Positions 1 to 8,300 of a stretch of 26,919 nt of DNA are shown here, in pieces (position 1 is the first letter of the stretch; the number at the start of each line of letters is the position of its first letter). The position numbers were made by a program, and so were the translations under genes. Source of the stretch: CAMYLR01 sp039590215 (GTDB lineage Bacteria; Gemmatimonadota; Gemmatimonadetes; JACCXV01; JAHWKZ01). The stretch spans positions 1 to 26,919 of the forward strand of contig JBDHFX010000024.1 of NCBI GenBank assembly GCA_039590215.1. Reading direction: 5' to 3'. The notes beneath the pieces are model-generated. The model did no database searches. It was not told the DNA's origin and saw only the letters and a list, made by a program, of their open reading frames with translations.

Positions 1-1
1 G

Positions 2-352
2 CTGACGATGATCGTGATGGACAAGACGAAAGAGATCGGGATCTTGCGCTCGATGGGGCTAGAGGGCCGATCGATTCGAAGAGTTTTCGTCTACCAAGGT
101 GCCCTGATCGGCGTCGTTGGCACGGGTCTAGGCACTCTGGCTGGGCTCGCAGCCGCGCTTCTACTTGCTCGCTATCGGTTCATTTCACTTCCCGGCGACG
201 TTTACTTTATCGACACCTTGCCGGTAGACGTGGAGCCGTGGGGGGTTCTGTGGATCGTAGCCGCCAGTCTTCTGATCAGCCTGATGGCGACGTGGTACCC
301 TGCTTCGCAGGCCGCGCGTATGGCCCCAGTAGATGCCATCCGGTATGAGTGA
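2..352 (+). CDS. LolC/LolE-type (FtsX-like) ABC permease, C-terminal fragment
   Basis: This is the tail of a gene whose 5' end lies outside the window; the reading frame is open from base 2. The fragment resembles the FtsX/MacB/LolC-E permease C-terminus. A cytoplasmic loop with the 'TKEIGILRSMG' pattern is followed by a long hydrophobic helix, a short periplasmic loop, a second helix ('LWIVAASLLISLMATWYP') and the classic ending 'YPASQAARMAPVDAIRYE'. LolC/E permeases work with LolD to extract lipoproteins from the inner membrane and pass them to LolA. The next gene is a LolD-like ATPase overlapping this stop codon, which favours a Lol role over MacB or a peptide exporter, although the fragment alone cannot separate these. 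The family match is secure; the exact subtype is inferred from context. Confidence 0.85.
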   Translation: MTMIVMDKTKEIGILRSMGLEGRSIRRVFVYQGALIGVVGTGLGTLAGLAAALLLARYRFISLPGDVYFIDTLPVDVEPWGVLWIVAASLLISLMATWYPASQAARMAPVDAIRYE

Positions 353-1091
353 TCGACAGTTTGGGGCCGACGGCCCATTGCTGGTGGCGCATCGTCTGCA
401 CAAGGAGTACCCCAGTGGTGGTGGTCCGTTGGTGGTGTTGCGGGGCGTTGATATGGAGGTGCAACCCGGCGAGACGGTAGGAATCGTGGGTGCCTCGGGG
501 GCGGGGAAGAGCACACTCCTACACCTTTTGGGTGGTCTCGATCGGCCGACCCGCGGTCGGGTTCTGCTCGCCGGCCAGCACCTCAGCCAGTTGTCTGACA
601 GTGAGCTGTCGAGCGTTCGTAGCAAGCTGCTGGGTTTCGTTTTTCAGTTTCATCATTTGTTGATGGAGTTCTCGGCGCTGGAAAACGTAACCCTGCCGCT
701 TCGCATCCAGGGTGTCGAAGACGATACGGCGAAGCGTAAGGCCCGCGCGGTTCTGGAGGAGGTGGGTTTGGGTGAGCGGCTGTCCCACCGACCGAGTGCG
801 TTGTCCGGTGGCGAGCAGCAACGAGTCGCATTCGCAAGAGCGCTCGTTCATGAGCCGATGGTGATCCTCGCTGACGAGCCATCAGGTAATCTGGACCGCG
901 CCAACAGCGAGCACCTGCATGATTTGATGTTCAGCCTGGCGAGAGAGAAACGAGTGGCGTTCGTGGTGGCGACCCACGACGAGCGTTTGGCAGGCAGGAC
1001 GGACCGTCTCTTGCGTTTGGATGACGGCGTCGTGGCCCCGGTCACCGCTGGCGTGGCTTCCGAGGGGTGGTCGAACCCAACGGGGGTTTGA
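345..1091 (+). CDS. lolD: LolD-like lipoprotein-releasing ABC transporter ATPase
   Basis: ABC ATPase of the LolD/MacB class, expected to power lipoprotein release from the inner membrane with the preceding permease. From the ATG at 345 (248 residues) I see Walker A 'GASGAGKS' at 49-56, the signature 'LSGGEQQRV' from 153, Walker B 'VILADEPSGNLD' from 173 and the switch His at 211 ('ATHDE'). The 'FQFHHLL' stretch after Walker A is typical of LolD. I prefer ATG 345 because it gives an 8-base ATGAGTGA overlap with the permease stop, a junction style repeated elsewhere in this window. An in-frame ATG at 333 would add four residues. A weak terminator-like hairpin follows. The family is certain; LolD rather than another lipoprotein or macrolide exporter rests on context and length. 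Confidence 0.88.
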   Translation: MSDRQFGADGPLLVAHRLHKEYPSGGGPLVVLRGVDMEVQPGETVGIVGASGAGKSTLLHLLGGLDRPTRGRVLLAGQHLSQLSDSELSSVRSKLLGFVFQFHHLLMEFSALENVTLPLRIQGVEDDTAKRKARAVLEEVGLGERLSHRPSALSGGEQQRVAFARALVHEPMVILADEPSGNLDRANSEHLHDLMFSLAREKRVAFVVATHDERLAGRTDRLLRLDDGVVAPVTAGVASEGWSNPTGV

Positions 1092-1092
1092 A

Positions 1093-1116
1093 CATCGCCA
1101 CATGGCGGTGCGTTTT
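1093..1116 (+). terminator. Weak rho-independent terminator after lolD
   Basis: Seven-base stem CATCGCC/GGCGGTG (one T-G wobble) around the loop ACAT, followed by CG and TTTT. It starts two bases after the lolD stop. The short stem and T tract suggest partial termination at best. The rest of the gap up to mcsA (1117-1183) shows no convincing promoter to me. Confidence 0.45.
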
Positions 1117-1183
1117 ACTCGGTGTGGCAGCGTAATTAGCTTCTAGGCACCTGCAGTGAAGCCCTTTGACCAGGATTGAAGTG

Positions 1184-1738
1184 ATGTTGTGTGAAGATTG
1201 CCACGAGAATCCGGCCAGCGTTCACTTCACTCAGATCGTGAACGACGAGACCGAGACCCTTCATCTGTGTCAATCGTGCGCAGAGGAGCGCGGACTCAAG
1301 ACTCCGTCGCCGGGATCCCAAGCTCCGTTGTCGGATTTCCTGTCCGAGATGGGTGCGCCGATCTTCACCAGCGCCACCAATGCCAACGCAGCTTGTCCTC
1401 GGTGTGGGTGTACGTTCCGACAGTTTCGCAAGACCGGTAGGCTTGGGTGCTCTCGATGCTACACCACGTTCGAACAAGAGATGAGCGCGCTGCTGCGTCG
1501 GATTCATGGCTCCAATGAGCATGTCGGGATCTGCGAAGACGAAGGTGTACAAATACCCGCTGGTCCAGAAGCTCGATTGGCGACGATGCGTCGCGAGCTG
1601 CGACAAGCAGTTGACAACGAGGAATACGAACGAGCGGCCGAGTTGCGCGACGCGATCGTGGAATTAGAAACAGACCAGGTCATCGTTCCTGTCGACGCAA
1701 ACGCAGCAGTGGAAGAAGTGGGAGGTGGAGAAGAGTGA
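1184..1738 (+). CDS. mcsA: McsA-like zinc/UVR-motif activator of protein arginine kinase
   Basis: McsA binds and activates the arginine kinase McsB and so marks proteins for ClpC. The 184-residue product has four CxxC zinc motifs: CEDC at 3-6, CQSC at 29-32, CPRC at 71-74 and CSRC at 89-92. Near the C-terminus is a UVR-type helical hairpin ('RRELRQAVDNEEYERAAELR'). I chose the ATG at 1184 because an AGGA lies 8 bases upstream and because the family normally begins with the first CxxC within a few residues. A TTG at 1166 is in frame but lacks an equally good ribosome site. The mcsB start overlaps the stop as GTGA. Unlike the Bacillus operon, no CtsR repressor gene precedes it. It is probably the first gene of an mcsA-mcsB-clpC-bamA transcription unit. 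Confidence 0.9.
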   Translation: MLCEDCHENPASVHFTQIVNDETETLHLCQSCAEERGLKTPSPGSQAPLSDFLSEMGAPIFTSATNANAACPRCGCTFRQFRKTGRLGCSRCYTTFEQEMSALLRRIHGSNEHVGICEDEGVQIPAGPEARLATMRRELRQAVDNEEYERAAELRDAIVELETDQVIVPVDANAAVEEVGGGEE

Positions 1739-2724
1739 ACCTGCCCAGTGATGACCTTCTGCAGCCTGTCGAGGGTGGGTTGGCTTGGATCACGGGGGAC
1801 GGCCCGCACGCGGGCGTAATCCTGTCGACCCGTATCCGATTGGCGCGCAATCTTGAGCGATATCCGTTCCGCGAGACCATAAGCGGGAGCCAGCAAGAGC
1901 TGGTTATGGAGGAGATCGTCGAGGCGTTTGAGTCAACAACCAACGATGTTCGCCAGTTCGTAAGGCTGGCGGACCTTCCCGAGACCGATCTGACCGTCCT
2001 TCTTGAACGGCACTTGGTCAGCCGTGAGATGGTGAAGTTCCGTGAAGCCAGTGGTCTGCTGGTCGGAGATGGGGGCCGTTTGGCGCTGTTGATCAACGAG
2101 GAGGACCACGTGCGCATACAGGCGCTGACGCCCGGTCTGCAGATCGAGACCTCATGGCAGATCGCTAGCCGAACCGATAAGACGCTGCGCAGCCAGTTGC
2201 GCTTCGCCTATCATCATCGTTTTGGTTTTCTGACCAGCTGCCCGACGAACACGGGGACCGGTTTACGGGCTTCAGTTTTAGCTCACTTGCCAGCGCTGGT
2301 TTTAACCCGCGAAATCGCGAAGGTCCTTCAGGGGTTAGCCCAAATCGGTTTGACATTCCGCGGACTCTACGGGGAAGGTTCCGACGTTATCGGGAACTAC
2401 TTCCAGATCTCGAACCAAACCACGCTCGGGAAGAGTGAGGACGAACTGGTCGATCACCTCGGTCAGATCACCCGACAAGTGATCGAGTACGAGGAGAATG
2501 CCCGCCAGGTTCTCGTCCGGGATGCGCTTGACGAAATCGAGGACAAGGTGTGGCGGGCGTACGGTCTGATGACCTGCGCTCGCTCGCTTTCGTTCGACGA
2601 GATGATGAATCTGCTGTCCGCCGTGCGTCTAGGCGTGAGCATGAAACTGCTGCCTCGGATCGGGGTATCCACCCTCAATCTGCTATTATTGTGGGGAGAA
2701 ACGCGCCGGCCGCAAGCTCGATAA
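1735..2724 (+). CDS. mcsB: McsB-like protein arginine kinase, frameshifted near the C-terminus
   Basis: ATP:guanido phosphotransferase family member that phosphorylates protein arginines, which in Bacillus is the degradation tag read by ClpC-ClpP. Visible family signatures are STRIRLARN at 31-39 (nucleotide-binding arginines), 'CPTNTGTGLRAS' with Cys169, and 'RGLYGEGSDVIGNYFQISNQ' with Glu214, close to the catalytic Glu of known McsB. The GTG start overlaps the mcsA stop. The frame runs into TAA at 2722 after an un-family-like end ('WGETRRPQAR'). The +1 frame carries a credible McsB tail up to 2800 that overlaps clpC by 8 bases. The net shift lies around 2697-2704. From recall of the family, a few residues of the usual 'QTAHL'-like segment also seem missing, so a small out-of-frame deletion fits better than one inserted base. 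As read, the product is about 329 residues and lacks the phosphoarginine-sensing tail. The change could be real or a sequencing/assembly error. Confidence 0.88.
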   Translation: MNLPSDDLLQPVEGGLAWITGDGPHAGVILSTRIRLARNLERYPFRETISGSQQELVMEEIVEAFESTTNDVRQFVRLADLPETDLTVLLERHLVSREMVKFREASGLLVGDGGRLALLINEEDHVRIQALTPGLQIETSWQIASRTDKTLRSQLRFAYHHRFGFLTSCPTNTGTGLRASVLAHLPALVLTREIAKVLQGLAQIGLTFRGLYGEGSDVIGNYFQISNQTTLGKSEDELVDHLGQITRQVIEYEENARQVLVRDALDEIEDKVWRAYGLMTCARSLSFDEMMNLLSAVRLGVSMKLLPRIGVSTLNLLLLWGETRRPQAR

Positions 2725-2800
2725 GCGGGAGCGCGAGATTGAGCGGGCCTCTCTGGTACGAGAAATGTTAGCGGAGAAAGGGCAGGAGACCGATGAATAG
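2705..2800 (+). pseudogene. Displaced C-terminal tail of McsB in the +1 frame
   Basis: Read in the frame of base 2705, this stretch encodes 'AGRKLDKREREIERASLVRE' and then 'MLAEKGQETDE' before TAG at 2798-2800. It has no start of its own. It looks like the normal McsB ending, in which an AGR-x-L turn is followed by a charged helix. 'REIERA' matches the RDxxRA phosphoarginine-binding motif of McsB with Glu for Asp. Its stop overlaps the clpC ATG as ATGAATAG, the same 8-base overlap style as lolC-lolD. Both points argue that this was the true end of mcsB before a frameshift upstream. Confidence 0.75.
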
Positions 2801-5285
2801 CAATTTCACCGATCGAGTACGCAAGGTCCTTTCGATGGCACGCGAGGAGGCGACCCGCCTACATCATGACTACGTGGGCACAGAGCACATTCTGCTGGGG
2901 CTCATCCGAGAAGGTGAAGGCGTCGCGGCGGCGATTCTGACCAATCTGAACGTCGATCTCGATGAGTTGCGCGAGCGGATCGAGGAGAGAGTCGAGCTGG
3001 GAAAGAGCGACATGACCGCCGACGAGGTGCCGTACACGACCCGCGCCAAGAAGGTGCTCGAGTTCTCAGTTGCGGAAGCGCGGAGTCTGAAGCACTCATA
3101 CGTGGGAACCGAGCATCTCTTGCTCGGACTGTTACGTGAGGAAAAGGGAGTGGCGGCCCAAGTTCTGGATGATGTTGGAGCAACGATTGACGTGGCCCGG
3201 AACGAGACGATTCGCCTGCTCGGAGGGGAGCTGAGCTCTATGGAGAGCGGAGGCCAGACATCCAAGACGAGCGACAAGAAATCCAAGACCCCGGCTCTGG
3301 ATCACTTCTGTCGAGACCTGACGGATCTGGCTCGCGACGGCGAACTCGATCCGACGATCGGGCGGCACAAGGAGATCGAGCGCGTCATAGAGGTGCTCTC
3401 ACGCCGAAAGAAGAACAACCCCGTTCTGATCGGTGAACCGGGAGTGGGGAAGACCGCCATCGTGGAAGGTCTCGCGCAACGTATCACCAACGGCGAGATC
3501 GTCCACAGCCTTCGTGATTATCGGGTGCTGTCACTCGATATGGCGGCAGTGATCGCCGGTACGAAGTATCGCGGCCAGTTCGAGGAGCGGCTCAAGGCGG
3601 TCATCAACGAAATCAAGCAATCACAGAACGTGATTCTCTTCATCGATGAGCTGCACACGCTGGTTGGGGCGGGAGCGGCCGAGGGCGCGATCGACGCGTC
3701 TAACATGTTGAAGCCCGCGTTGGCCCGCGGTGAACTTCAATGTGTCGGGGCATCTACGCTCAACGAATACCGCAAGTACATCGAAAAGGACGGCGCGCTC
3801 GAGCGTCGTTTTCAACCTGTCGTTGTAGACCCGCCGACGATCGAGGAAACCATCGAGATCCTCCAAGGTCTGCGTCCTCGGTACTCGGAGCATCACAGCG
3901 TTGATATACCGGACGACACGCTCGAAGCTGCAGCCCGACTATCCGAGCGCTACATCACTGATCGGTTCTTGCCAGACAAGGCGATCGACGTGATCGACGA
4001 AGCGTGTGCTCGTGTTCACCTGGCCACCCAAGTGCCACCGCCGGAGCTGCTAGCACTGGAGGAAGAGGTACAGGAGATCATTGTCCGCAAGGATCAGGCG
4101 ATTAAGGCGCAGGACTACGAGACCGCGGCCAAACTCCGCGACAGTGAGCGTGAACTGAAATCGACGATAAAGCGCAAGAAGTTAGAGTGGGAACGCGGCT
4201 CGAGCGCTGAGCAGCCGGCCCTGAGTACCGAGGACGTTGCATTCATCGTGAGTCGCTGGACGGGAGTCCCGGTGGTTCGTCTCAAGGAGGAAGAGACGGA
4301 ACGCTTGCTGCATATGGAGGACGAGCTGCACAAGTTCATCGTCGGGCAGGATCCAGCCATCGGAGCGATTTCCAAGGCAATTCGGAGAACTCGAGCCGGT
4401 CTCAAGGATCCACGTCGACCGATCGGATCGTTCATCTTCTCCGGTCCGACGGGCGTTGGAAAAACGGAGTTGGCCCGGGCGCTGGCTCGGTTCCTGTTCG
4501 CTGACCCGAACTCGCTTATTCGGATCGACATGTCAGAGTACATGGAGAAGTTCACGGTCAGCCGTCTTCTCGGCGCGCCACCCGGATATGTCGGGTACGA
4601 GGACTCGGGGTACCTGACGAAGGAAGTCCGCAGGAAGCCTTACTCGGTGGTTTTGCTGGACGAGATCGAGAAGGCACACCCGGATGTCTTTAACATCCTC
4701 CTTCAGATCCTGGATGAGGGGCACATCACAGATAACTACGGACGAAAGATCGATTTTAAGAACACGGTTGTGATCATGACCTCGAACATTGGTGCGCGGC
4801 GAATCACCGGCGCCAAGGCGCTCGGGTTCCATAAGCCAACCGAGTCATCACGTGCGATGCAGATTGAGGAAGCGGTCAAGGATGAGATCGACAAGACTTT
4901 CAATCCGGAGTTCTTGAACCGATTGGATGAAGTCATTGTCTTCCATCCGCTCTCCGAGGAACACATCGCTGAGATCGTTGATATTCTGTTCCGAGACGTT
5001 CTGGAACGGTTGGGAGAGAGAGAGCTCAAAGTCGTGCTCTCCGACGAAGCGAAGTACTTCCTGGCTGAGAAGGGGTTCGATGAAAAGTTTGGTGCCCGTC
5101 CCTTGAAGCGTGCGATGCAGCGCTATCTGGAGGATCCCTTCTCGGAGGAGTTGCTCCAGGGTTGCTTCGCTCCCGGCGATGAGGTGACCGTTAACGTTGA
5201 TGGCGAGAACGACAAGCTCGTGTTCGTTGTCGACAGTCCCCGTAAGCCGGAAGGAGCAGGGTCGGTTCAGGAAGAGGTCGGTTGA
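2793..5285 (+). CDS. clpC: ClpC-type AAA+ unfoldase of the Clp protease
   Basis: Hsp100 unfoldase of 830 residues that would feed substrates, including phosphoarginine-marked ones, to ClpP in the cytoplasm. Order of parts: two N-terminal Clp repeats (about 5-70 and 80-145; 'YVGTEHILLGL' and 'YVGTEHLLLGL'), the first AAA+ module with Walker A GEPGVGKT at 214-221 and 'VILFIDELHTLVG', a middle region with a UVR-like helix pair ('QDYETAAKLRDSERELKS'), the second AAA+ module with GPTGVGKT at 551-558 and 'VVLLDEIEKAHPDVF', and an LGF tripeptide at 677-679 in the position of the ClpP-docking loop. The middle UVR helices make it ClpC rather than ClpA or ClpB. The ATG at 2793 overlaps the displaced mcsB stop, and the stop overlaps the bamA TTG start. 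clpP is not in the window. Confidence 0.96.
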   Translation: MNSNFTDRVRKVLSMAREEATRLHHDYVGTEHILLGLIREGEGVAAAILTNLNVDLDELRERIEERVELGKSDMTADEVPYTTRAKKVLEFSVAEARSLKHSYVGTEHLLLGLLREEKGVAAQVLDDVGATIDVARNETIRLLGGELSSMESGGQTSKTSDKKSKTPALDHFCRDLTDLARDGELDPTIGRHKEIERVIEVLSRRKKNNPVLIGEPGVGKTAIVEGLAQRITNGEIVHSLRDYRVLSLDMAAVIAGTKYRGQFEERLKAVINEIKQSQNVILFIDELHTLVGAGAAEGAIDASNMLKPALARGELQCVGASTLNEYRKYIEKDGALERRFQPVVVDPPTIEETIEILQGLRPRYSEHHSVDIPDDTLEAAARLSERYITDRFLPDKAIDVIDEACARVHLATQVPPPELLALEEEVQEIIVRKDQAIKAQDYETAAKLRDSERELKSTIKRKKLEWERGSSAEQPALSTEDVAFIVSRWTGVPVVRLKEEETERLLHMEDELHKFIVGQDPAIGAISKAIRRTRAGLKDPRRPIGSFIFSGPTGVGKTELARALARFLFADPNSLIRIDMSEYMEKFTVSRLLGAPPGYVGYEDSGYLTKEVRRKPYSVVLLDEIEKAHPDVFNILLQILDEGHITDNYGRKIDFKNTVVIMTSNIGARRITGAKALGFHKPTESSRAMQIEEAVKDEIDKTFNPEFLNRLDEVIVFHPLSEEHIAEIVDILFRDVLERLGERELKVVLSDEAKYFLAEKGFDEKFGARPLKRAMQRYLEDPFSEELLQGCFAPGDEVTVNVDGENDKLVFVVDSPRKPEGAGSVQEEVG

Positions 5286-7627
5286 CAGCGTCGCGGGCTG
5301 CCCCCGCCCGCGCGCTGGCGCGCTCCCTGCTACCCTCCAGCCTGGTAGTCGCTGTTCTTCTGCTTGCCGCGCCACCGCTGTTTTCCCAAACCACTGGGAT
5401 GCGGATATCCGAAATCGTTGTTGAGGGAACGCGGACGATCGATCCCCAGCGGGTCCAGGCCCTCTCGGGGCTGCGGCGTGATGCGGTTCTCAACCCGCGT
5501 GTGATGCAGCAGGCGATTCGAACCCTGTGGAAGACCTACCTCTTCAACGACATCCAAATCGACACTCGCCCGGGCGATGGTGGTGTGACGATCGTGCTGA
5601 CCGTGGAGGAGGCGCCGGTTGTAACGGCGCTCGAGTTCGACGGTGTGGACAAGATAAATGATAGCGATGTGGAGACGGCGCTCAAGCTGCGACCGGGTGA
5701 TCGGTTGGTCGAAAGCCGCGTGTATCAGGCTGAGTTTGACGTGAGGGAGTTGTATCGGGTCCGGGGTTTCTATCTCGCCAGCGTGAACATCGAAGCCCAG
5801 GCACCAGGGGCAGATTCGACGGCGGTGTCCATTATCGTCAGTGAAGGCAGGCAAGTGGCGATCAAGACGATCGAGTTTGATGGCAATGAGACGTTCTCTG
5901 ACAAGAAGCTGCGGAAAGAGATCGAAACGGAGCCCGAAGGGTTCTGGTTCTGGAAGGATGGCGAGTTCGATGAGGTCAAATGGCGGACCGATCTGACTCA
6001 AGTGCTTCCGTCATTCTACGGGAGTCGCGGGTATCTGGATATGCGAGTGGTTTCGGACTCACTGACGGTTGACGAAGCGGAAGGCAAGATGAGGCTTTTC
6101 GCGACCGTCGACGAAGGTACCCGTTATCGGACCGGCGATATCGAGATCGAGGGCAACACCCGCTTCTCTCGAACCGATTTGCGCGAGTTCGTCAAGGTAG
6201 AGTCAGGGGGTGTGTTCGATACCGCAGCAGTCCAAGAGACCCAGGCTGACCTATTGAACCTGTACGCCGATGACGGGTACATCTACGCCCAGGTGCAACC
6301 CGTGCGCAGGGTGCGACCAGACACCGCTGTGGTCGATCTCACCTGGCAGATCCGCGAGGGGAGCCCGGCTTACATCCAGCGGGTATCGGTCAAGGGCAAT
6401 ACGGTCACCCACGAATCAGTCATTCGAAGGCACCTCTTCGTGCAACCGGGAGAGCGTTTTCGCCGATCCGACGTTCGCAACAGTCTGCTGTCACTGGAAG
6501 GTCTTGGATTCTTCGAACCCGGGATTATTCCGACGACACGCGTCGTCGACCAAGAAACAGGGGATATCGATCTATCGTTTGAGCTGACTGAGCGCCGCAC
6601 GGGATCGCTATCATTGGGTGCAGCGGTGGGGGGTGGGACCGGGTTGTCCGGGTTTATCGGTTACGAGCAGCCGAACCTCTTTGGGCGTGCAAGAACAGGT
6701 CGGATCAGGTGGGAGTTTGGGAGTCGCAACCAGAATATCGAGTTGGGCTACACCGAGCCGATATTCTTGGGAACCAGGACTTCTCTGTCGACTTCGTTTT
6801 TTAGCTTTGATCGCCGATTCACCAATCAGGCCTTTCGGCAGGACGCACTCGGTGGCAGCGTGCGCCTTGGAACACCGCTTCCATGGGATGACGCGACGCG
6901 GGTGTTCTACGGGTACAAATGGCAGCGGGTAGACTTGGAAGACACAACCGGCAGCAACGAGGAGTTGGAGGAGGAGTATCCACGCACCGAGTCGAGCCTC
7001 ACGCTCGGCTTGGTTCGAGACACCCGGTTACCTCGTCGTCATCCTATTCAGGGTGCTCGGCACTCTCTCAACGTGGACTTTGCGGGTGGACCATTGGGTG
7101 GAAACGTCGGGTTTCACAAGTATGAGTTCGAGAGCTCTTGGTTCGCCTCTACCTTCAATGATCGGACGACCATCAATCTCAAGCTCAAAGCAGGCGGGAT
7201 TAACTCCACAGGTTTCGTTCCAATCACTGAGCAATTTGTCTTGGGCGGTGTACAATTCCCGGCCGAAGGGCTTCGCGGTTACCGGGAAAACTGCGTCGGG
7301 TTGCTCAATTCGGGCTCTCCGGAGGGCGACTCCTGCGGCAGTGACCGAGGAAACGCGTTTTTGCTTCTGACAGCTGAGCACTTTTTCAAGATCTCGGATA
7401 CGATATACGCGTCTGTTTTTTATGATGCCGGAGACGTGTTTCGCGAGTTCCGTGACATGACATTTGCGGATTTGAAGCGTGGCGCGGGTATCGGTGTGTC
7501 GGTTGAGCTGCCCGGGGTTGGACCGCTGGGGCTCGACTATGGGTACGGGTTTGACCGGCGGGACATCCTCGGGAACCCCGATCCCGGCTGGGAGCTGCAT
7601 TTCCGGTTTGGTATGCTCCAGCGCTGA
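5282..7627 (+). CDS. bamA: BamA outer-membrane protein assembly factor (Omp85)
   Basis: Core of the beta-barrel assembly machinery, inserting proteins into the outer membrane. The 781-residue product starts with a signal peptide (arginine-containing N-terminus, hydrophobic 'SSLVVAVLLLAAPPLFSQ', cleavage near residue 36). About five POTRA repeats follow, recognisable from phrases such as 'ISEIVVEGTRTIDPQRV', 'IKTIEFDGNETFSDKKL', 'TGDIEIEGNTRFSRTDL' and 'IQRVSVKGNTVTHESVI'. A C-terminal barrel follows from about residue 440, with 'YEQPNLFGRARTGRIRWEFG' and 'FVLGGVQFPAEGLRGYRE', the latter corresponding to the conserved (V/I)RG(F/Y) loop. The start is the TTG at 5282, overlapping the clpC stop as TTGA; no ATG fits the signal peptide. 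It is followed by the Skp-like chaperone, the usual partner order in diderms. Coupling to clpC is unusual and may co-express proteolysis with envelope assembly. Confidence 0.95.
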   Translation: MTASRAAPARALARSLLPSSLVVAVLLLAAPPLFSQTTGMRISEIVVEGTRTIDPQRVQALSGLRRDAVLNPRVMQQAIRTLWKTYLFNDIQIDTRPGDGGVTIVLTVEEAPVVTALEFDGVDKINDSDVETALKLRPGDRLVESRVYQAEFDVRELYRVRGFYLASVNIEAQAPGADSTAVSIIVSEGRQVAIKTIEFDGNETFSDKKLRKEIETEPEGFWFWKDGEFDEVKWRTDLTQVLPSFYGSRGYLDMRVVSDSLTVDEAEGKMRLFATVDEGTRYRTGDIEIEGNTRFSRTDLREFVKVESGGVFDTAAVQETQADLLNLYADDGYIYAQVQPVRRVRPDTAVVDLTWQIREGSPAYIQRVSVKGNTVTHESVIRRHLFVQPGERFRRSDVRNSLLSLEGLGFFEPGIIPTTRVVDQETGDIDLSFELTERRTGSLSLGAAVGGGTGLSGFIGYEQPNLFGRARTGRIRWEFGSRNQNIELGYTEPIFLGTRTSLSTSFFSFDRRFTNQAFRQDALGGSVRLGTPLPWDDATRVFYGYKWQRVDLEDTTGSNEELEEEYPRTESSLTLGLVRDTRLPRRHPIQGARHSLNVDFAGGPLGGNVGFHKYEFESSWFASTFNDRTTINLKLKAGGINSTGFVPITEQFVLGGVQFPAEGLRGYRENCVGLLNSGSPEGDSCGSDRGNAFLLLTAEHFFKISDTIYASVFYDAGDVFREFRDMTFADLKRGAGIGVSVELPGVGPLGLDYGYGFDRRDILGNPDPGWELHFRFGMLQR

Positions 7628-7718
7628 GTCCCGGCCCCGGCGTCGGTTGGCAGCAGATTGGGTGTGCGCCAGCTAAACTCTCATGTTGATCATAATGCCT
7701 ATGAGGAGGGAATCCATC

Positions 7719-8270
7719 ATGTCGAGACCAAGAATCGTCCTTGCGGTCCTGCTGCTGGCTGTTTTACCAGGAGTCGCACTGGCGCAGGGTGGCGAGCTCA
7801 AGATCGCCTACGTCGACTCCGACGCGGTCATCAAGCAGGCGCCTGGATACACGGATGCCAACGAGGAATTCAATCGTACCGCCAATGAGTGGCGTGATTC
7901 GCTGGCGCAGAGACAAGAGGAGCTGCAAGGCCTTTTTGAGGAGTACAAGCGCCAAGAAGTGATTCTGTCGCCTGAGAAAAAGACCGAGCGCCAGGAAGAA
8001 ATGCTCAGGCTCGAGCGCGAGATGCAGGAGTATTTTCAGAGCAAGTTCGGGCCCGAGGGAGAGGCTGGAGTGCGTCAAGCCGAGCTCATGCAGCCGATTA
8101 TCGAGCGCGTGAACCGGGTGATCGATCAGACGAGACAAGAGGGGCAGTACTCGTTGATCTTCGATCTGAACGACGGTGCTTTGGTGGCCGGCGACCCGGC
8201 ACTCAACATCACCGAGGAGATCATTCAGAAGCTCCGCGCTTCGGAGCCCGTTGCGCCGTCTTCGGACTGA
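7719..8270 (+). CDS. skp: Skp/OmpH-like periplasmic chaperone
   Basis: OmpH/Skp family chaperone that holds unfolded outer-membrane proteins in the periplasm for BamA. The 183-residue product has a signal peptide (MSRPRIV then 'LAVLLLAVLPGVALAQG', cleavage after ALA). A 'KIAYVDSDAVIKQAPGY' strand follows, then a long charged coiled-coil arm rich in Glu, Arg and Gln (about residues 45-130), then a return strand 'YSLIFDLNDGALVAGDPALNITEEII', typical of the family. I set the start at ATG 7719 because AGGAGGG lies 8 bases upstream. An in-frame ATG at 7683 would put 12 odd residues before the signal peptide. The 91-base gap after bamA contains a CATAAT element at 7691 but no good -35 box, so a separate promoter is possible but unproven. 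lpxD follows after 30 bases. Confidence 0.92.
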   Translation: MSRPRIVLAVLLLAVLPGVALAQGGELKIAYVDSDAVIKQAPGYTDANEEFNRTANEWRDSLAQRQEELQGLFEEYKRQEVILSPEKKTERQEEMLRLEREMQEYFQSKFGPEGEAGVRQAELMQPIIERVNRVIDQTRQEGQYSLIFDLNDGALVAGDPALNITEEIIQKLRASEPVAPSSD

Positions 8271-8300
8271 CGGAGTTCCACCGATTGACCTGGAGGTCGC

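Noticed and set aside
2680..2724. Programmed +1 frameshift in mcsB
   Set aside because: I see no known +1 slippery site or stimulator, and part of the conserved segment appears deleted, so mutation or sequence error is simpler.
5330..6001. Long antisense frame inside bamA
   Set aside because: It lies wholly over a well-recognised gene and its translation shows no family features; long antisense frames are expected in GC-rich DNA.
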